A stretch of 36,649 nucleotides of DNA from an uncultured Rhodopila sp. (GTDB taxonomy: Bacteria; Pseudomonadota; Alphaproteobacteria; Acetobacterales; Acetobacteraceae). Every line of letters starts with the position of its first letter. Within the stretch, counting starts at the first letter, position 1. A model generated the notes under the pieces. The model had not been told where the DNA came from, searched no databases, and worked only from the letters and a program-made list of their open reading frames with translations. The translations under genes were made by a program, and so were the position numbers. This document shows, one piece after another, positions 23,431 through 33,181 of the stretch. The DNA is taken from contig NZ_CAJATU010000196.1 in NCBI RefSeq assembly GCF_903944925.1, forward strand, positions 1-36,649, in the 5' to 3' direction.

Positions 23431-24973
23431 GCACCAGGTCGATTTCCCAGGACAGGTAGGCGTGCATCGCCGCCTCGATGCCGGAGTTGCGGTCGTAGGG
23501 CCGCAGGTAGAAGTCGATGCAGGCCTCGTCCGGCGGATTGGTCTTGTCCTTGACCAAGGGGCGGCCAAAGGCGCGCCACGCCTCGGTGCCGCCGTCGAGA
23601 ACCCGGACCTCCGCCGCCGGCGCCAACGCCTGGACCTCCGGCACCGCCAGGCGGGCCAGCATGCCGTCCGGCGAGGTGATCGCGACATGCGCGGCGGCGG
23701 CGAGTTGCGGCCGCAGCGTCTCCAGCCGACCGCGCACGCCCCAGACGGCGCCGGGGATATGGCCGTCGCGGAATTCGACGCTGCGGGCGAGGTCCAGCAC
23801 CAGGGTGCGGGCGCCGCTGTCCAGCAGGTGCAGCAGGCCGGGCACGTCGAGCAGGTTCACCGGCGCCGCCAGCTCCGGCACCGGCACCGCGGCGGAACCG
23901 GTGGCCTTTACCGCCTCCAGGCCGCCTTCCACGACGAACACGTCGCGATGGCCCATCTGGCGCAGCCAGGCGGCGGACATGCGGGCGCGCACGCCGGTAT
24001 CGTCCACCAGCACGATGCGGGCGTTGCGCACGCCGATGAAGGCATCGGTCGCCTGGATGAGCTGGCCGCCCGGGGCGTTGCGGCTGCCCGGCCGGTGGCC
24101 GGCGCGGAATTCCGCCGGGTCGCGCACGTCCAGCACATACAGGGTGCGGTCGGGATCGTCCTCGAACCGCGTCAGGTCGAGCGGGCCGATGACACCGACG
24201 CCGGACTGTTCCGCGAACGCCTGCGCGCGCTGCAAGGCCAGGGCGGCGGTGTTCGGGGTGCCGGGCTGGTATTTGTCGGTCCGTCCACGGTCGCAGCGCA
24301 GGCCGGCGAGGTCCCAGCCCATGGTGCCGTTGCGCAGGGCGACGACCTTGTTGGGGATGCCGGCGCGGCGGAGGCTCTCGGCGCCGAGGATGCTGCGGGT
24401 ACGGCCGGCGCAGTTGACCACGACCAGGGTGTTCGGATCGGGGGCGATGTCGCCGATGCGGTAGGCCAGCTCGCCGCCCGGCACGCTGATCCCGGTCGGG
24501 ATCGACATCCGGGTGAATTCCTCCATCGTGCGGCTGTCCAGCACCACCATGTCGCGGCCGGAATCGATCCAGGCTTTCAGCTCGCGCGGATCGACGCTTT
24601 CGGTGCCGTAGTGGTGCTCGACCCACTCGCCGAACGCCTTGGAGGGGACGTTGACGCCGCTGAACAGCACGTTGCCGGCTTCTTCCCAGGCCTTGCCGCC
24701 GCCATCCAGCACGGAGACATCGGTAAAGCCGGCGGAGTCCAGCCAGGCGGCCAGGGCTTCCGCGGCGCCGCGCCCGTCATCGACGCAGCACACCCGCACG
24801 GTTGGCCGCGGCAGCAGCGCCCGCGCCCGGATCTCCTTGCGCGCCAGACCGCACGGCACCGCCCAGAACAGGTGCGACGTCCCGAACTCGCCGTCCTCGC
24901 GGGCGTCCAACAGGGCGAGTTCCTGTCCGTCGCCGATCCAGCCGAGCAACGTCTCGGGGGTGATGCGGTTCAT
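23372..24973 (-). CDS. Multi-domain rhodanese (four rhodanese-like domains)
   Basis: A 533-residue protein built from four rhodanese folds. Domain 1 (about 1-105) has Cys62/Cys63 in RVCCVDDG. Domain 2 (about 125-225) has the active-site loop NCAGRTRS with Cys188. Domain 3 (about 265-355) has DDTGVRA at the loop and no Cys. Domain 4 (about 375-475) has TSPDGML and no Cys. Each domain keeps the LDxR.xxEF...HI/GS substrate-binding strand pattern. A C-terminal tail of about 55 residues (YLRPYDRNSGIEAAMHAYLSWEI) is not rhodanese. Domain 2, and perhaps 1, can carry persulfide; 3 and 4 are probably structural. The role is likely in sulfur transfer or cysteine catabolism. ATG at 24973. Confidence 0.9.
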   Translation of the reverse strand: MNRITPETLLGWIGDGQELALLDAREDGEFGTSHLFWAVPCGLARKEIRARALLPRPTVRVCCVDDGRGAAEALAAWLDSAGFTDVSVLDGGGKAWEEAGNVLFSGVNVPSKAFGEWVEHHYGTESVDPRELKAWIDSGRDMVVLDSRTMEEFTRMSIPTGISVPGGELAYRIGDIAPDPNTLVVVNCAGRTRSILGAESLRRAGIPNKVVALRNGTMGWDLAGLRCDRGRTDKYQPGTPNTAALALQRAQAFAEQSGVGVIGPLDLTRFEDDPDRTLYVLDVRDPAEFRAGHRPGSRNAPGGQLIQATDAFIGVRNARIVLVDDTGVRARMSAAWLRQMGHRDVFVVEGGLEAVKATGSAAVPVPELAAPVNLLDVPGLLHLLDSGARTLVLDLARSVEFRDGHIPGAVWGVRGRLETLRPQLAAAAHVAITSPDGMLARLAVPEVQALAPAAEVRVLDGGTEAWRAFGRPLVKDKTNPPDEACIDFYLRPYDRNSGIEAAMHAYLSWEIDLVHEIERDGTVVFGIPGQDGG

Positions 24974-25055
24974 TTGTGCATCCTATGGTTGTGGCGGAGC
25001 GTAGAACCCGAGGGGTGGGTTGGCAAGGCATGTGGGGGAGCGCACATGCACATGC

Positions 25056-25841
25056 ATGGACTCAATGCTGGTATTTGATCGCACCGCGGTGCGCCGCCAC
25101 CGCGATCGGGCCGCGCGCACTGTTGACGCCGTGGCGGACGTGCTGCGCGACGCGGCGGAGCGGCTGCTCGATCGTCTGGACGACACCACCCGCAGATTTT
25201 CCGACGCGCTGGATGTCGGCGGGCGCGGCGTGGTGGCTCCGCTGCTGCGGCAACGCGGGATGCGTGTGGTCAGTTGCGACCTGTCCGCCGCGATGGCGGC
25301 GCGCAACGGCGGCCCGGGCGTGGCGGCGGACGAGGAGTTCCTGCCGTTCGGCCCGGGCAGCTTCGACCTGGTGGTCGCCAGCCTGTCGCTGCACTGGGTG
25401 AATGACCTGCCCGGGACGCTGCTGCAGATTCGTCAATCGCTGCGGCCGGGCGGGTTGCTGCTGGCCAGCCTGCCGGCGCTGGGCACGCTGGCGGAACTGC
25501 GCTCCGCATTGACCGAGGCGGAGGATGCGGTGTCGGGCCGGGTGTCGCCGCGGGTATCGCCGTTTCCGGAACTGCGGGACTGCGCGCATCTGCTGCAGCG
25601 GGCTGGCTTCGCCGTGCCGGTGGCGGATGTGGAGGATATCCGGCTGCTGTATGCGAACCCGTTCGCGCTGCTGACCGAATTGCGGGCGGCGGGGGAGACG
25701 AATGCTATCCGCCAGCGGGCGCGGTCGGTGCCGGCGCGGGATTTATTCCCGGCGGCGCTGGCGCGGCTGCCGGCTGAGGACGGGCGGGTGGCGGTCACGC
25801 TTCGGATGGCGGTGATGACGGGGTGGGCGCCGGATCAGTGA
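25056..25841 (+). CDS. SAM-dependent methyltransferase (BioC/NDUFAF5-like)
   Basis: A 261-residue class I methyltransferase. VFDRTAVRRHRDRAART at the N-terminus is typical of the NDUFAF5/BioC branch. ALDVGGRGVVAPLL is a weakened glycine-rich SAM loop, VVSCDLS holds the ribose-binding acid, and FDLVVASLSLHWVNDLPGTLLQIRQSLRPGGLLL is the strongly conserved core. NDUFAF5 relatives hydroxylate or methylate respiratory complex I or quinone-related substrates, so the target is uncertain. The start is either ATG at 25056 or at 25065; neither has a strong ribosome-binding site. It diverges from the rhodanese-comF pair, a frequent alphaproteobacterial neighbourhood. Confidence 0.85.
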   Translation: MDSMLVFDRTAVRRHRDRAARTVDAVADVLRDAAERLLDRLDDTTRRFSDALDVGGRGVVAPLLRQRGMRVVSCDLSAAMAARNGGPGVAADEEFLPFGPGSFDLVVASLSLHWVNDLPGTLLQIRQSLRPGGLLLASLPALGTLAELRSALTEAEDAVSGRVSPRVSPFPELRDCAHLLQRAGFAVPVADVEDIRLLYANPFALLTELRAAGETNAIRQRARSVPARDLFPAALARLPAEDGRVAVTLRMAVMTGWAPDQ

Positions 25842-25903
25842 GGTGGCCGGGTTTGACCTCATCACGGCGCGAAGGATGCGTCAGGTCGGATGGGCAGGAT
25901 CGC

Positions 25904-26254
25904 TCAGGCCGCGACAGGCGGTGCGACCTCGGCCCGGATGCGCGCGCCCTCGGCGCGTTCGGCGACCTCCAGTTCGTAGGCTTTTTGCAGGTTGAGCCAG
26001 AAGCCCGGACTGGTGCCGAAGTGCCGGGCGAGCCGAAGGGCCGTCTCGGCTGTCACCGCGCGGTCACCCGCCAGGATCGTCGTGATGCGGTTGGGCGGCA
26101 CACGCAGCGCCATGGCCAGAGCGTGTGCGGACAGGCCGAGCGGTTCGAGGAAATCATGCCGCAGGACCTCGCCCGGAGGCGCCGGCGGCAGGCGCCCGGG
26201 TCGCTCTCGGCCAGCGCCTGCGCGAGATGACTGTCGGGCTCCTGGAGGACCCAT
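25904..26254 (-). pseudogene. HigA-type antitoxin with displaced 5' end
   Basis: The body is a complete HigA/VapI-like helix-turn-helix antidote: PPGEVLRHDFLEPLGLSAHALAMAL, NRITTILAGDRAVTAETALRLARHFGTSPGFWLNLQKAYELE. The family normally starts with Met a few residues before PPGEVL. Here the frame runs back instead into out-of-frame vapC sequence, and the first ATG (26254) lies inside that fragment, adding about 25 foreign residues. No HigB toxin gene is adjacent. The simplest reading is a deletion that removed higB, the higA start and most of vapC. The protein may still be made, as 116 residues. Confidence 0.7.
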
Positions 26255-26289
26255 TTCAGCGCGACGCTGGCATCGACAACCAGTGCCAA
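26200..26289 (-). pseudogene. vapC 5' fragment (PIN toxin, about 30 codons)
   Basis: TTG at 26289, immediately after the FitA-like stop (TGAGATTG), opens a typical PIN N-terminus: VVDASVALKWVLQEPDSHLAQALAESD, including the first catalytic Asp. After about 30 codons the similarity ends and the DNA becomes the start of the HigA-type gene in another frame. The other three acidic residues and the rest of the domain are absent, so no active toxin can be made. The junction lies near 26195-26205. Confidence 0.75.
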
Positions 26290-26291
26290 TC

Positions 26292-26555
26292 TCAGCTTTC
26301 CACGGTGCGAGACGTATCCCGCGACTCCCGCAGGAGTTCGACGGAGCTGGCGGATCCCCGGCCGGAGGTGCGGCGGCGGAAATCCGCCAGGCGTTCCGCT
26401 GCCGCGGCTCGCGGGGATGGCCGCGCCGCGGCGATCAGCGCGGAACGTAGAATCTCGCGGTGCTCCGCTTCGGCTGATCGCCCGTGCTCGGCGGCGCGAA
26501 TGCGGAGGGCACGGACGACGTCGTCCTCGAGATTGCGAACCGTGAGAGTGGCGCC
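26292..26555 (-). pseudogene. FitA-like antitoxin lacking a recognisable start codon
   Basis: The residues ATLTVRNLEDDVVRALRIRAA, EHGRSAEAEHREILRSAL and ADFRRR are the ribbon-helix-helix DNA-binding antitoxin FitA, whose family begins MATLTVRNL. Here the codon before Ala is GGC, not ATG, and the in-frame sequence upstream has no ATG, GTG or TTG for at least 25 codons. The antitoxin is therefore either untranslated or started from a rare codon. The rest of the 86-residue body is intact and abuts the vapC fragment, so the pair was a fitAB/vapBC module. With the toxin gone there is no selection to keep the antitoxin. Confidence 0.65.
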
Positions 26556-26696
26556 TCTCGTCGGATGCCCTTCGCTCCCGCACCCCTTGCGGACCCGGAA
26601 GGTAGCGATGGCGGGACTCCGTATCGAGGCCGCCCCCCGATCGCTTGACCAAACCCGGCCATGGTCTAGAAGCCCTCCCGGCAAGGAGAGAGCGTC

Positions 26697-27913
<1,217 letters not shown>

Positions 27914-27917
<4 letters not shown>

Positions 27918-28738
27918 GCCGTATCGCCGCCCGGTTCGCCGAGCTGAAAACCCGGGGCCGCGGGGCGCTGATCCCGTTCCTGGAGGCCTGGGACCCGGAC
28001 CACGCCACCTCCATGGCGCTGCTCCGCGGCATGCCCGAAGCCGGCGCCGATCTGATCGAGATCGGCATGCCGTTCACCGACCCGATGGCGGATGGGCCGA
28101 TCATCCAGGCGGCGGCGAAGCGCGGGTTGGCGGCGGGGGCGAAGGTCGCCGGCGTGCTGGAGATGGTGCGCGCGTTCCGGGAGGCCGACGAGGCGACGCC
28201 CGTGGTGCTGATGGGGTATCTGAACCCGATCCTGTCCTACGGGCCGGAGCGGTTCTGCGCCGATGCCGCCAGGGCGGGCGTGGACGGGCTGATCATTGTC
28301 GATCTGCCGACGGAGGAAGCCGATCTGCTGCTGCCGTTCAGCTCGGCGAACGGGCTGGACTTCATCCGGCTGATCGCGCCGACGACGGATGATGCGCGGC
28401 TGCCGCATGTGCTGAACGGCAGTTCGGGGTTTGTGTATTACGTCAGCATCACGGGTGTGACCGGCACGGTGACGGCGTCGGTGGAGCATTTGCAGGCGGC
28501 GATCCCTCGGATCAGGAAGGTGACCGATCTGCCGATAGCGATCGGCTTCGGGGTGCGGACCCCGCAGCAGGCCGGTTCGGCGTCGCGGATCGCCGATGCC
28601 GCGGTGGTGGCGTCGGCGCTGATCGACACGCTGTCGGCGCATCTGGACGCGGACGGCAAGGCGTTGCCGGGGGCGGTGGAGGCGGTGCTGGATCAGGTGC
28701 GGGGGTTGGCGGCGGCGGTAAGGAAGCCGAAGGTTTAG
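27914..28738 (+). CDS. trpA: Tryptophan synthase alpha subunit
   Basis: A 274-residue TIM barrel that cleaves indole-3-glycerol phosphate to indole, which is channelled to TrpB. The catalytic Glu49 (LIEIGMPF) and Asp60 (PMADGP) are both present, at the same numbers as in the Salmonella enzyme. [22 protein letters not shown] and [13 protein letters not shown] are the later landmarks. GTG at 27914 overlaps the trpB stop. The loop read as T-x-G-D-P in Salmonella is EAWDP (24-28) here, with Trp26 in place of Gly; this may be a lineage variant. Confidence 0.96.
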
Positions 28739-28770
28739 CCATCTGGTGTAGACCCGTTCCGGCTGGAGTT

Positions 28771-30390
28771 GTGGCAGACTTGGCGCATCAAGCCGGATTC
28801 GCTCCCATGCTGACGCCCTTCCTGACCGAAAAGTCGCTCGCCGCCGCCGCGGTCAGCCTGGCCGACGATGGCCTGACCACGAACGACCCCGATTTGGGCG
28901 GGTTGTTGTCCGCCATTCGGCTCGGCGGGGATCCGTTGGGCGACGCTTTCACTGCACTGCGATCGCCGGCCGAGCGCAGGAAAGAGGGTGCGGTCTATAC
29001 ACCGCCGGCAATCGTCCGATCGATGCTGGCCTGGGCGCTGGATCAGGCAACACCGGCACGTGTCGTCGATCCGGGCGCCGGCTCCGGCCGATTTCTGGTC
29101 GCGGCCGGGCATGCCTTTCCCGCGGCCGAACTGGTTGGGATTGAACTGGATCCTCTGGCAGCCAGGCTGTTGCGGGCGAATCTGGCGGCAAGCGGCCTGG
29201 CGGAACGCGCCATCGTGATGGAAGCCGATTATCGCTCGGCCCGGTTGCCCGTCATCAGCGGCCGGACGCTGTTTATCGGCAATCCGCCCTATGTCCGTCA
29301 CCACGGCATCAGCCCGGACTGGAAGACCTGGTACCGCCAGACGGCGGCCAAATTTGGCATCCAGGCCAGCGGGTTGGCGGGCCTGCATGCGCATTTCTTC
29401 CTGCGCACGCTACAGCTCGCCCGGGCGGGTGATTTCGGCGCGTTCATCACCGCGTCCGAGTGGCTGGACGTGAACTACGGCGCGGCGGTGCGGCGGATGC
29501 TGACCGAGCGCCTGGGTTGCGTGGGTCTGCACGTGCTGGAGCCGGCCGCCATGCCGTTTGCGGGTTCTACCACGACGGGCGCGATAACCTGCTTTCGCGT
29601 CGGATCGAAGCCGGCGGCGATGCGAGTCCGTTCGGTCGCCTCGGCCGGCGCGCTCAATCGGCTTGCCGAGGGGGACGAGGTTCCGCTGTCGCGCGCCGCG
29701 ACCACGTCGCGCTGGTCGGTGCTTCTGCGGCCTGCCGAACCAGCCGGACGGTCCGATTTCGTGCCTCTCGGCGAACTTGTGCGGGTGTCGCGTGGCCAGG
29801 TGACCGGTTGCAACCGTGTCTGGATAGCGGGTGACCACGCCAGGCACCTGCCGAAGGAGGTCCTGGTCCCGACGATCACCAAAGCCCGCGAACTTATCGC
29901 GGCTGGAGAGGAACTTGGCGCGGATGCGCCGCTTCGCTGCGTCGTGAACCTGCCCGTCGATCTCGATGAGATCGACAGCCGGCATCGTGCGGACGTGGAC
30001 CGGTTTCTGGTCTTGGCAGCGCTCCTGGGCGCTGACACCGGCTATATCGCGCGCCACCGCCGGGCTTGGTGGTCGGTGCAGCTTTATGAGCCGGCCCCGA
30101 TGGTTTGCACCTATATGGCCCGGAGACCGCCGGCCTTCGTCCGGAACGTGCGCGGCGCGAGGCATCTGAATATCGCGCATGGCCTGTATCCCCGGGAGCC
30201 GTTGACCGAAATTCAAATGCGGCAGTTGTTGGCGTTCCTGAGAAGAAACGTGACGGTGGCGGCAGGCCGCACCTACGCTGGCGGATTGACGAAATTCGAG
30301 CCGCGCGAGCTTGAGCGCATCCCGGTTCCTCGGCTAGACGCTCTGGATGCAATCGCCACCGATATGGACCGAGTCGCAAATCCGGCTTGA
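28771..30390 (+). CDS. N6-adenine DNA methyltransferase of a restriction-modification system
   Basis: A 539-residue, Eco57I/TaqI-like gamma-type methyltransferase. GAVYTPPAIVRSML near 73-86 and VVDPGAGSGRFLV (motif I, SAM loop, about 98-110) are followed by the acid in GIELDPLAA and the catalytic NPPY at 171-174 (FIGNPPYVRHHG). The C-terminal half is the target-recognition part, including SRGQVTGCNRVWI and the closing TKFEPRELERIPVP. It should methylate adenine in the site cut by its partner, GTCGAC if the partner is a true XamI isoschizomer. The start is uncertain: GTG 28771 or ATG 28807. The 3' end overlaps the endonuclease gene by 44 bp. Confidence 0.9.
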   Translation: MADLAHQAGFAPMLTPFLTEKSLAAAAVSLADDGLTTNDPDLGGLLSAIRLGGDPLGDAFTALRSPAERRKEGAVYTPPAIVRSMLAWALDQATPARVVDPGAGSGRFLVAAGHAFPAAELVGIELDPLAARLLRANLAASGLAERAIVMEADYRSARLPVISGRTLFIGNPPYVRHHGISPDWKTWYRQTAAKFGIQASGLAGLHAHFFLRTLQLARAGDFGAFITASEWLDVNYGAAVRRMLTERLGCVGLHVLEPAAMPFAGSTTTGAITCFRVGSKPAAMRVRSVASAGALNRLAEGDEVPLSRAATTSRWSVLLRPAEPAGRSDFVPLGELVRVSRGQVTGCNRVWIAGDHARHLPKEVLVPTITKARELIAAGEELGADAPLRCVVNLPVDLDEIDSRHRADVDRFLVLAALLGADTGYIARHRRAWWSVQLYEPAPMVCTYMARRPPAFVRNVRGARHLNIAHGLYPREPLTEIQMRQLLAFLRRNVTVAAGRTYAGGLTKFEPRELERIPVPRLDALDAIATDMDRVANPA

Positions 30391-31345
30391 TGCCGCAACG
30401 GCACGCAGTGCTTTTCGCGCTGAGCGTCTTGTTGAGCCGCTGGAGCGCTGGCAGGCAACCATCCGGCGCTATCGTGGCGCATTCGAACGATTGTTTAATC
30501 AGTACAACGTTGCAGACATCAAGGCGCTTACGGCAGCGCAACTTGCGGACATATTCGCGACGAAGATCGACCAGATCGCGCCACCGGCCGAAGGAGGCAC
30601 ACGGCCGACGGAGGCAAAGAAACTGGCGAATGAGAATCTTGGCGCACCACTGCGCTACCTGGCAGGACCGCCGATCTCGGAGGACGATCTTGCTGTTCTC
30701 GCCGAGGTCTCATCCATCGCACCGGCGGCGCTGAGAAGCGATTCCGATGCAGCAGGGCGAGTTCTGGCTACCATCGTTCAGGCTTTGGACACGACCCGCT
30801 TTGCCTGGATCGCGGAAAACCGGCCGCCCACCGATCTCGAAAAGACGATCGCCATCGCAACCTCGGCCGCGCTCATCACCGCGCAGCGGGTATCAACCGA
30901 TCGGCGGAACGAGGGCAAGGACAAGCAGGAAACACTGGTCAAGTCGTTTCTTACCAGCATGGGCTTCACTGCTGCTCCGTCGCGGACTATCAACACCCTG
31001 GACGACGCTCCTCTTCGGGGCCAGTTCTGTGGCGAAAGCAAGGTCGGCACCCGCAAGGCCGACGTGGCGGTGCGGCTTCATGACGGGCGGCTGATGCCGA
31101 TCGAATGCAAGGTGTCGAATAGCGAGGTCAACAGCGTCAAGCGTATCAACAACGATGCCGCGGCCAAGGCGGTGACATGGCGGCGTGAGTTGGGAATCAA
31201 CCAGGTCGTGCCGGTTGCCCTGATGTCGGGCGTGTTCAAAGTCGCGAATCTGGTGCAGGCTCAAGAGGCCGGGCTGACGCTGTTCTGGGCGCACGACCTG
31301 GATCGATTGCGGACCTTCATCGAGAACACGAGAACAATCAGATAA
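30347..31345 (+). CDS. XamI family type II restriction endonuclease
   Basis: A 332-residue PD-(D/E)xK nuclease of the RE_XamI family. The block FCGESKVGTRKADVAVRLHDGRLMPIECKVSNS (about 228-258) contains Asp239 and the E253-C-K255 pair expected at the active site. It is followed by VNSVKRINNDAAAK and the highly conserved end SGVFKVANLVQAQEAGLTLFWAHDLD. XamI is a SalI isoschizomer (GTCGAC); the specificity here is inferred from the family. It cleaves unmodified incoming DNA. The 44-bp overlap with the methyltransferase gene ties their expression together. The gene converges with the cytochrome gene, about 100 bp away. Confidence 0.9.
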   Translation: MQSPPIWTESQIRLDAATARSAFRAERLVEPLERWQATIRRYRGAFERLFNQYNVADIKALTAAQLADIFATKIDQIAPPAEGGTRPTEAKKLANENLGAPLRYLAGPPISEDDLAVLAEVSSIAPAALRSDSDAAGRVLATIVQALDTTRFAWIAENRPPTDLEKTIAIATSAALITAQRVSTDRRNEGKDKQETLVKSFLTSMGFTAAPSRTINTLDDAPLRGQFCGESKVGTRKADVAVRLHDGRLMPIECKVSNSEVNSVKRINNDAAAKAVTWRRELGINQVVPVALMSGVFKVANLVQAQEAGLTLFWAHDLDRLRTFIENTRTIR

Positions 31346-31447
31346 TACCAACCGGCGAGACAGACACTCCCGGACGCAGCCTCGCGGGCCTGCGCGCCAT
31401 GACGATACCGGCGGCCTTATCAGAACCCGATACTTCCGCCAGCCGCT

Positions 31448-33022
31448 CTATTCCTTCCCCTTGCTGGTCAGCACCGAATACACCTGGTCGCTGAAATTAT
31501 TGAACTGAATAACCTTCTGCACGCCCTGTACTTGCGTGTCCTGCTTAATTACCGGGCAATACGCCGCGGTCAGCGAGTTGACGATGTCCGCCTGTTGCGC
31601 ATGCGGCGCCGCGGCCTTCACCTTCGGCACGATCTGCTCAGCCACCTGCTCCACATTCACCAGCGTCAGGCCATGCAGAGCATCGCCGATCCCGCTGTGC
31701 GGATCGTTCACCACCGCGGCGATCTCCGGCTGGTCGATCTTCGGGCAATCGCCAGCCAAATTCATTGCCGTCACAGTTGCTTTGCGCAGATCGCCGACCA
31801 TGCCGCCGCCGGCAGTGGCGGGGGCGGCGTTGCCCCAGGTCTGGCGGACATAATTGACCACATCGGCAATGTCATGATCAGTCATGCCCGCACCGATCGC
31901 CGGCATGGGCGCATTGCTGCCGCGCGCCTCGATACCGCCCAGCACCACCCGGATCACATCCTGCGGGCCGCCAGCCAGGACCGAGGCATCGCCGACGAGC
32001 GAGGCGACCGCGCCCGGAATGCCCTTGCCGTCAAGCTGATGGCAGGACGCGCAATTGTTCAGGTAGGCATCCCGTCCGACCGCCGCCGGGCCGGTAAACG
32101 CGGTGTTGTGAGTGTTGTCATAGGTCGTCTTCGCCGGGGTCGACTTCAAATACGCTACCATCGCATGCAGATCGGCATCTGTCAGCTTGCTCAGGCTGTC
32201 ATGGATCGTCTCGGCCATCGGTCCGTTGGCGACACCGACACCCTGCGCCACGCCGCTCTTGAGGTAGGTCACAAGCTGCTCGTCGGAATACTTCCCGACG
32301 CCCTGGCGCACATCGGCAGTGATGTTCGGTGCGTACCAGTTCTGCAATTCACCGCCCTGCAACCGTTCCGCCTCGCTGGAATTGCCCGCCAGGATGCGGC
32401 CGTTATGGCAGCCGCCGCAGTGCCCAAGTCCTTCCACCAGATAGGCGCCGCGGTTGATCTCCGCCGACTTCGATGGATCAGGCTGGAACGTGCCCTCGTG
32501 GAAGAACAACTGGTTCCATCCTACCAGCCCGGCGCGGATGTTGAACGGGAACTCCATCTTGTTCGGCGGGCGCTTCGACTGCACCGGTTGCAGCGAGAAC
32601 AGGTACGCCTTGATCGCCAGCACGTCGTCGCGGGTGACCTTGGTGTAGTACGGATAGGGCATCGCCGGGTAGATGTGGTCGCCGTCGTTGTCGATCCCCT
32701 CATGTATCGCGCGGTAGAACTGGTCGTCCGTCCAGTTGCCGATGCCGGTTTCCTTGTCCGGCGTGATGTTGGGGGAGGCGATTTGTCCGAACGGCGTGCT
32801 CAGGTACAGCCCACCGGCATAAGGCTGGCCGTCCTTCTTGGTGTGGCAGGCGACGCAGTCGCCGGCATCCGCGAGGTATTTGCCGCGAGCGATCAGGTCC
32901 GCATTGGCATCGGTCGCGGCCTGCGCCGGCGCGGCGAGCGCCGCACTCAACAGCGTGGCCAGAACGACACTTGTCTGGCATAGGGACGCCATCGCGGTTA
33001 GCCCAGCCTGCCGAGTCGCCAT
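31448..33022 (-). CDS. Triheme cytochrome c, alcohol-dehydrogenase-subunit type
   Basis: A 524-residue periplasmic cytochrome. The signal peptide (SVVLATLLSAALAAPAQA) is followed by three CxxCH haem sites: CVACH 56-60, CGGCH 202-206 and CASCH 324-328. Each domain has the conserved NITPDKETGIGNWTDDQFYRAI and APNITADVRQGVGKYSDEQL segments of the membrane-bound alcohol or gluconate dehydrogenase cytochrome subunit that passes electrons to ubiquinone. About 110 residues beyond the usual end (from GGGMVGDLRKATV) form an extra domain with two cysteines. No dehydrogenase gene is adjacent. The start at 33022 is set by GGGAGG; an upstream ATG exists. Confidence 0.9.
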   Translation of the reverse strand: MATRQAGLTAMASLCQTSVVLATLLSAALAAPAQAATDANADLIARGKYLADAGDCVACHTKKDGQPYAGGLYLSTPFGQIASPNITPDKETGIGNWTDDQFYRAIHEGIDNDGDHIYPAMPYPYYTKVTRDDVLAIKAYLFSLQPVQSKRPPNKMEFPFNIRAGLVGWNQLFFHEGTFQPDPSKSAEINRGAYLVEGLGHCGGCHNGRILAGNSSEAERLQGGELQNWYAPNITADVRQGVGKYSDEQLVTYLKSGVAQGVGVANGPMAETIHDSLSKLTDADLHAMVAYLKSTPAKTTYDNTHNTAFTGPAAVGRDAYLNNCASCHQLDGKGIPGAVASLVGDASVLAGGPQDVIRVVLGGIEARGSNAPMPAIGAGMTDHDIADVVNYVRQTWGNAAPATAGGGMVGDLRKATVTAMNLAGDCPKIDQPEIAAVVNDPHSGIGDALHGLTLVNVEQVAEQIVPKVKAAAPHAQQADIVNSLTAAYCPVIKQDTQVQGVQKVIQFNNFSDQVYSVLTSKGKE

Positions 33023-33181
33023 GCAACCTCCCGCTCTGCGCCTCATCAACAGAGGCGGACACGCGGGAGACAACGGCACCGGCCCGTCTCGGTTGCGGCG
33101 GCGGCCGGGGTCTCACGACGACGTTTGCGAGACGCAAGAGACGGGCGGGGGTTCAGAGTGGGCGTGACAAAAAGGATGACG

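Noticed and set aside
23231..25078. 615-codon plus-strand open frame opposite the rhodanese gene
   Set aside because: The minus strand carries clear rhodanese motifs. The plus-strand product is low-complexity Gly/Ala/Arg/His without any recognisable fold.
31532..32983. Plus-strand open frame opposite the cytochrome gene
   Set aside because: The three CxxCH motifs are on the minus strand; the opposite frame is Arg/Ile-rich and unsupported.
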